Assembly: GCA_002371495.1 (NCBI GenBank)
Contig: DFIX01000005.1
Location: 1-22,974, forward strand
DNA from: Eggerthellaceae bacterium UBA3686
GTDB taxonomy: Bacteria; Actinomycetota; Coriobacteriia; Coriobacteriales; Eggerthellaceae
DNA length: 22,974 nucleotides
Direction: 5' to 3'
Both the position numbers and the translations under genes were made by a program. Of the stretch, positions 22,225-22,974 are shown piece by piece (the first letter of the stretch is position 1; the number at the start of each line of letters is the position of its first letter). Below the pieces are notes generated by a model. That model had not been told where the DNA came from. It saw only the letters and a program-made list of their open reading frames with translations, and made no database searches.

Positions 22225-22247
22225 TCGTCCCAAATTCGCGAGGATTC

Positions 22248-22276
22248 ATTCTACCTGGCACTCTTGGTTCGGTCAA
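22248..22276 (-). promoter_or_regulatory. Promoter of the tRNA-Lys/tRNA-Gln unit
   Basis: Read on the minus strand, TTGACC (22276-22271) and TAGAAT (22253-22248) are separated by exactly 17 bp. Transcription would begin about 17 nt before the 5' end of tRNA-Lys. Confidence 0.82.
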
Positions 22277-22460
22277 TGACTGCATCAAAAAAGAGCACTA
22301 CTTTTGCGGAAGCCCATAATGCGTTCGACTCTCCGCAACGTTTCGCAAAGACATCGTCAATTTGTCACAGCATTGTTAGTATTTGAAGAGCAGAGACGCT
22401 TTCTGTCGGGGTATCATGGGACATTGAGAATCTTTGCGGGCACGCGAGAAAGGAAACACT

Positions 22461-22974
22461 ATGAAGAGGACCGGAATTATCGCGGCGCTGTGCTGTGCAT
22501 TCGCGCTGTGCTTGGCGCTTGTGGGCTGCGGCGGTACAAGCGGCTCCTCGGGAAACGCCAACGACGAAGCTGCCGCCAAAGCGGCTTTTGCCGGCACATG
22601 GGATCTTGTGGGTATGACGCAAAATGGCGAAGAGACCACGCAGAAAGATATCGAGATGCTGGCTGCGTTGGGCCTTGAGGTTTACTTGAATCTGAACGAA
22701 GACGGCACGTCCGAGCTCGTGTTGTTCGGCGAGAGCATGCAGGGTACGTGGGAGGCCAAGAGCACGACGGCGGGTTCCCTGGTCTTGCAAAACCAGGCTG
22801 TCGACATGACCATCGAAGGCGACAAGTTGAAGATGGAGCAAAATGGCGCCTCGTTGACCTTCCAAAAGGGCGAGCCGCGCAGCTCATCGTCAGCCGCGGC
22901 AGCGTCAAGCTCAGCTGCAGCATCGAGCGCAGCGGCATCGTCGAGCGCAGCAGCGGCATCGAGTGAAGCGGCGG
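22461..22974 (+). CDS. Small lipoprotein with Ser/Ala-rich C-terminus (partial)
   Basis: The frame is open from an ATG preceded by AGAAAGGA to the window edge (171 codons). Residues 1-23 are a type II signal peptide, MKRTGIIAALCCAFALCLALVGC, with lipobox LVGC and Cys23. A compact domain of about 100 residues follows: AFAGTWDLVGMTQNGEETTQKDIEMLAALGLEVYLNLNEDGTSELVLFGESMQGTWEAKSTTAGSLVLQNQAVDMTIEGDKLKMEQNGASLTFQK, a lipocalin-like pattern of beta strands seen in many small lipoproteins. From about residue 137 the sequence is almost only Ser and Ala to the edge. It is probably surface-exposed; its function is unknown. The 236 nt upstream hold the tRNA promoter and a weak candidate promoter (TCGTCA-N17-TAGTAT, 22354-22382). 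Confidence 0.85.
   Translation, partial: MKRTGIIAALCCAFALCLALVGCGGTSGSSGNANDEAAAKAAFAGTWDLVGMTQNGEETTQKDIEMLAALGLEVYLNLNEDGTSELVLFGESMQGTWEAKSTTAGSLVLQNQAVDMTIEGDKLKMEQNGASLTFQKGEPRSSSSAAAASSSAAASSAAASSSAAAASSEAA

Overview
The window looks like chromosomal DNA of a high-GC, anaerobic Gram-positive bacterium, most likely Actinomycetota, class Coriobacteriia (Eggerthellaceae-like). This rests on high GC, a CIRCE-controlled groES-groEL pair, rubrerythrin, a HelD-type helicase, a class II UvrA paralogue and lipoproteins with long Ala/Ser linkers. The assignment is an inference from gene content and no database was consulted.

Layout. 1-4520: molybdenum region, modD, a winged-helix regulator with a Lys/His-rich tail, then modA-modB-modC; modC has no usual start codon where one is needed. 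4520-5470: a 5'-truncated Rpn/PD-(D/E)XK nuclease remnant on the minus strand, joined to half of a repeated palindromic element. 5541-10923: a GT4 glycosyltransferase, a large two-HTH regulator of unknown role and HelD, all plus strand. 11373-13868: UvrA-like ABC ATPase (minus), convergent with helD. 13997-15858: patatin-like phospholipase and rubrerythrin (plus). 15898-17234: TlpA-like thioredoxin and CcdA, an extracytoplasmic thiol-redox pair (minus). 17352-19584: groES-groEL behind a CIRCE operator and a second HspR/HAIR-like palindrome. 19888-20961: a His-rich 10-TM metal exporter. 20962-22021: about 1 kb without a credible gene, holding degenerate repeats, a 36-bp inverted repeat and an array of seven small hairpins bounded by a 21-bp duplication of the tRNA-Gln 3' end. 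22022-22224: tRNA-Gln and tRNA-Lys (minus) with a good promoter. 22461-end: a partial lipoprotein gene.

The most notable finding is a family of 110-112 bp elements in the intergenic gaps: five full copies (6817, 10973, 11216, 14912, 15069) and one half copy (5413). Each has a terminal stem of about 16-21 bp that is perfectly or nearly paired within a copy but differs between copies. Next come an invariant U.G wobble, a G-C pair, a bulged A and a 7-bp second stem, around a conserved loop of about 50 nt containing GATTCTGCAG and GAAGCCAAGC. Changing sequence with kept pairing suggests a structured RNA or a hairpin DNA element. I do not recognise it as a known family.

Functionally the region combines molybdate supply, oxygen and thiol stress functions (rubrerythrin, TlpA/CcdA), proteostasis (GroESL), and transcription and DNA maintenance (HelD, UvrA-like).
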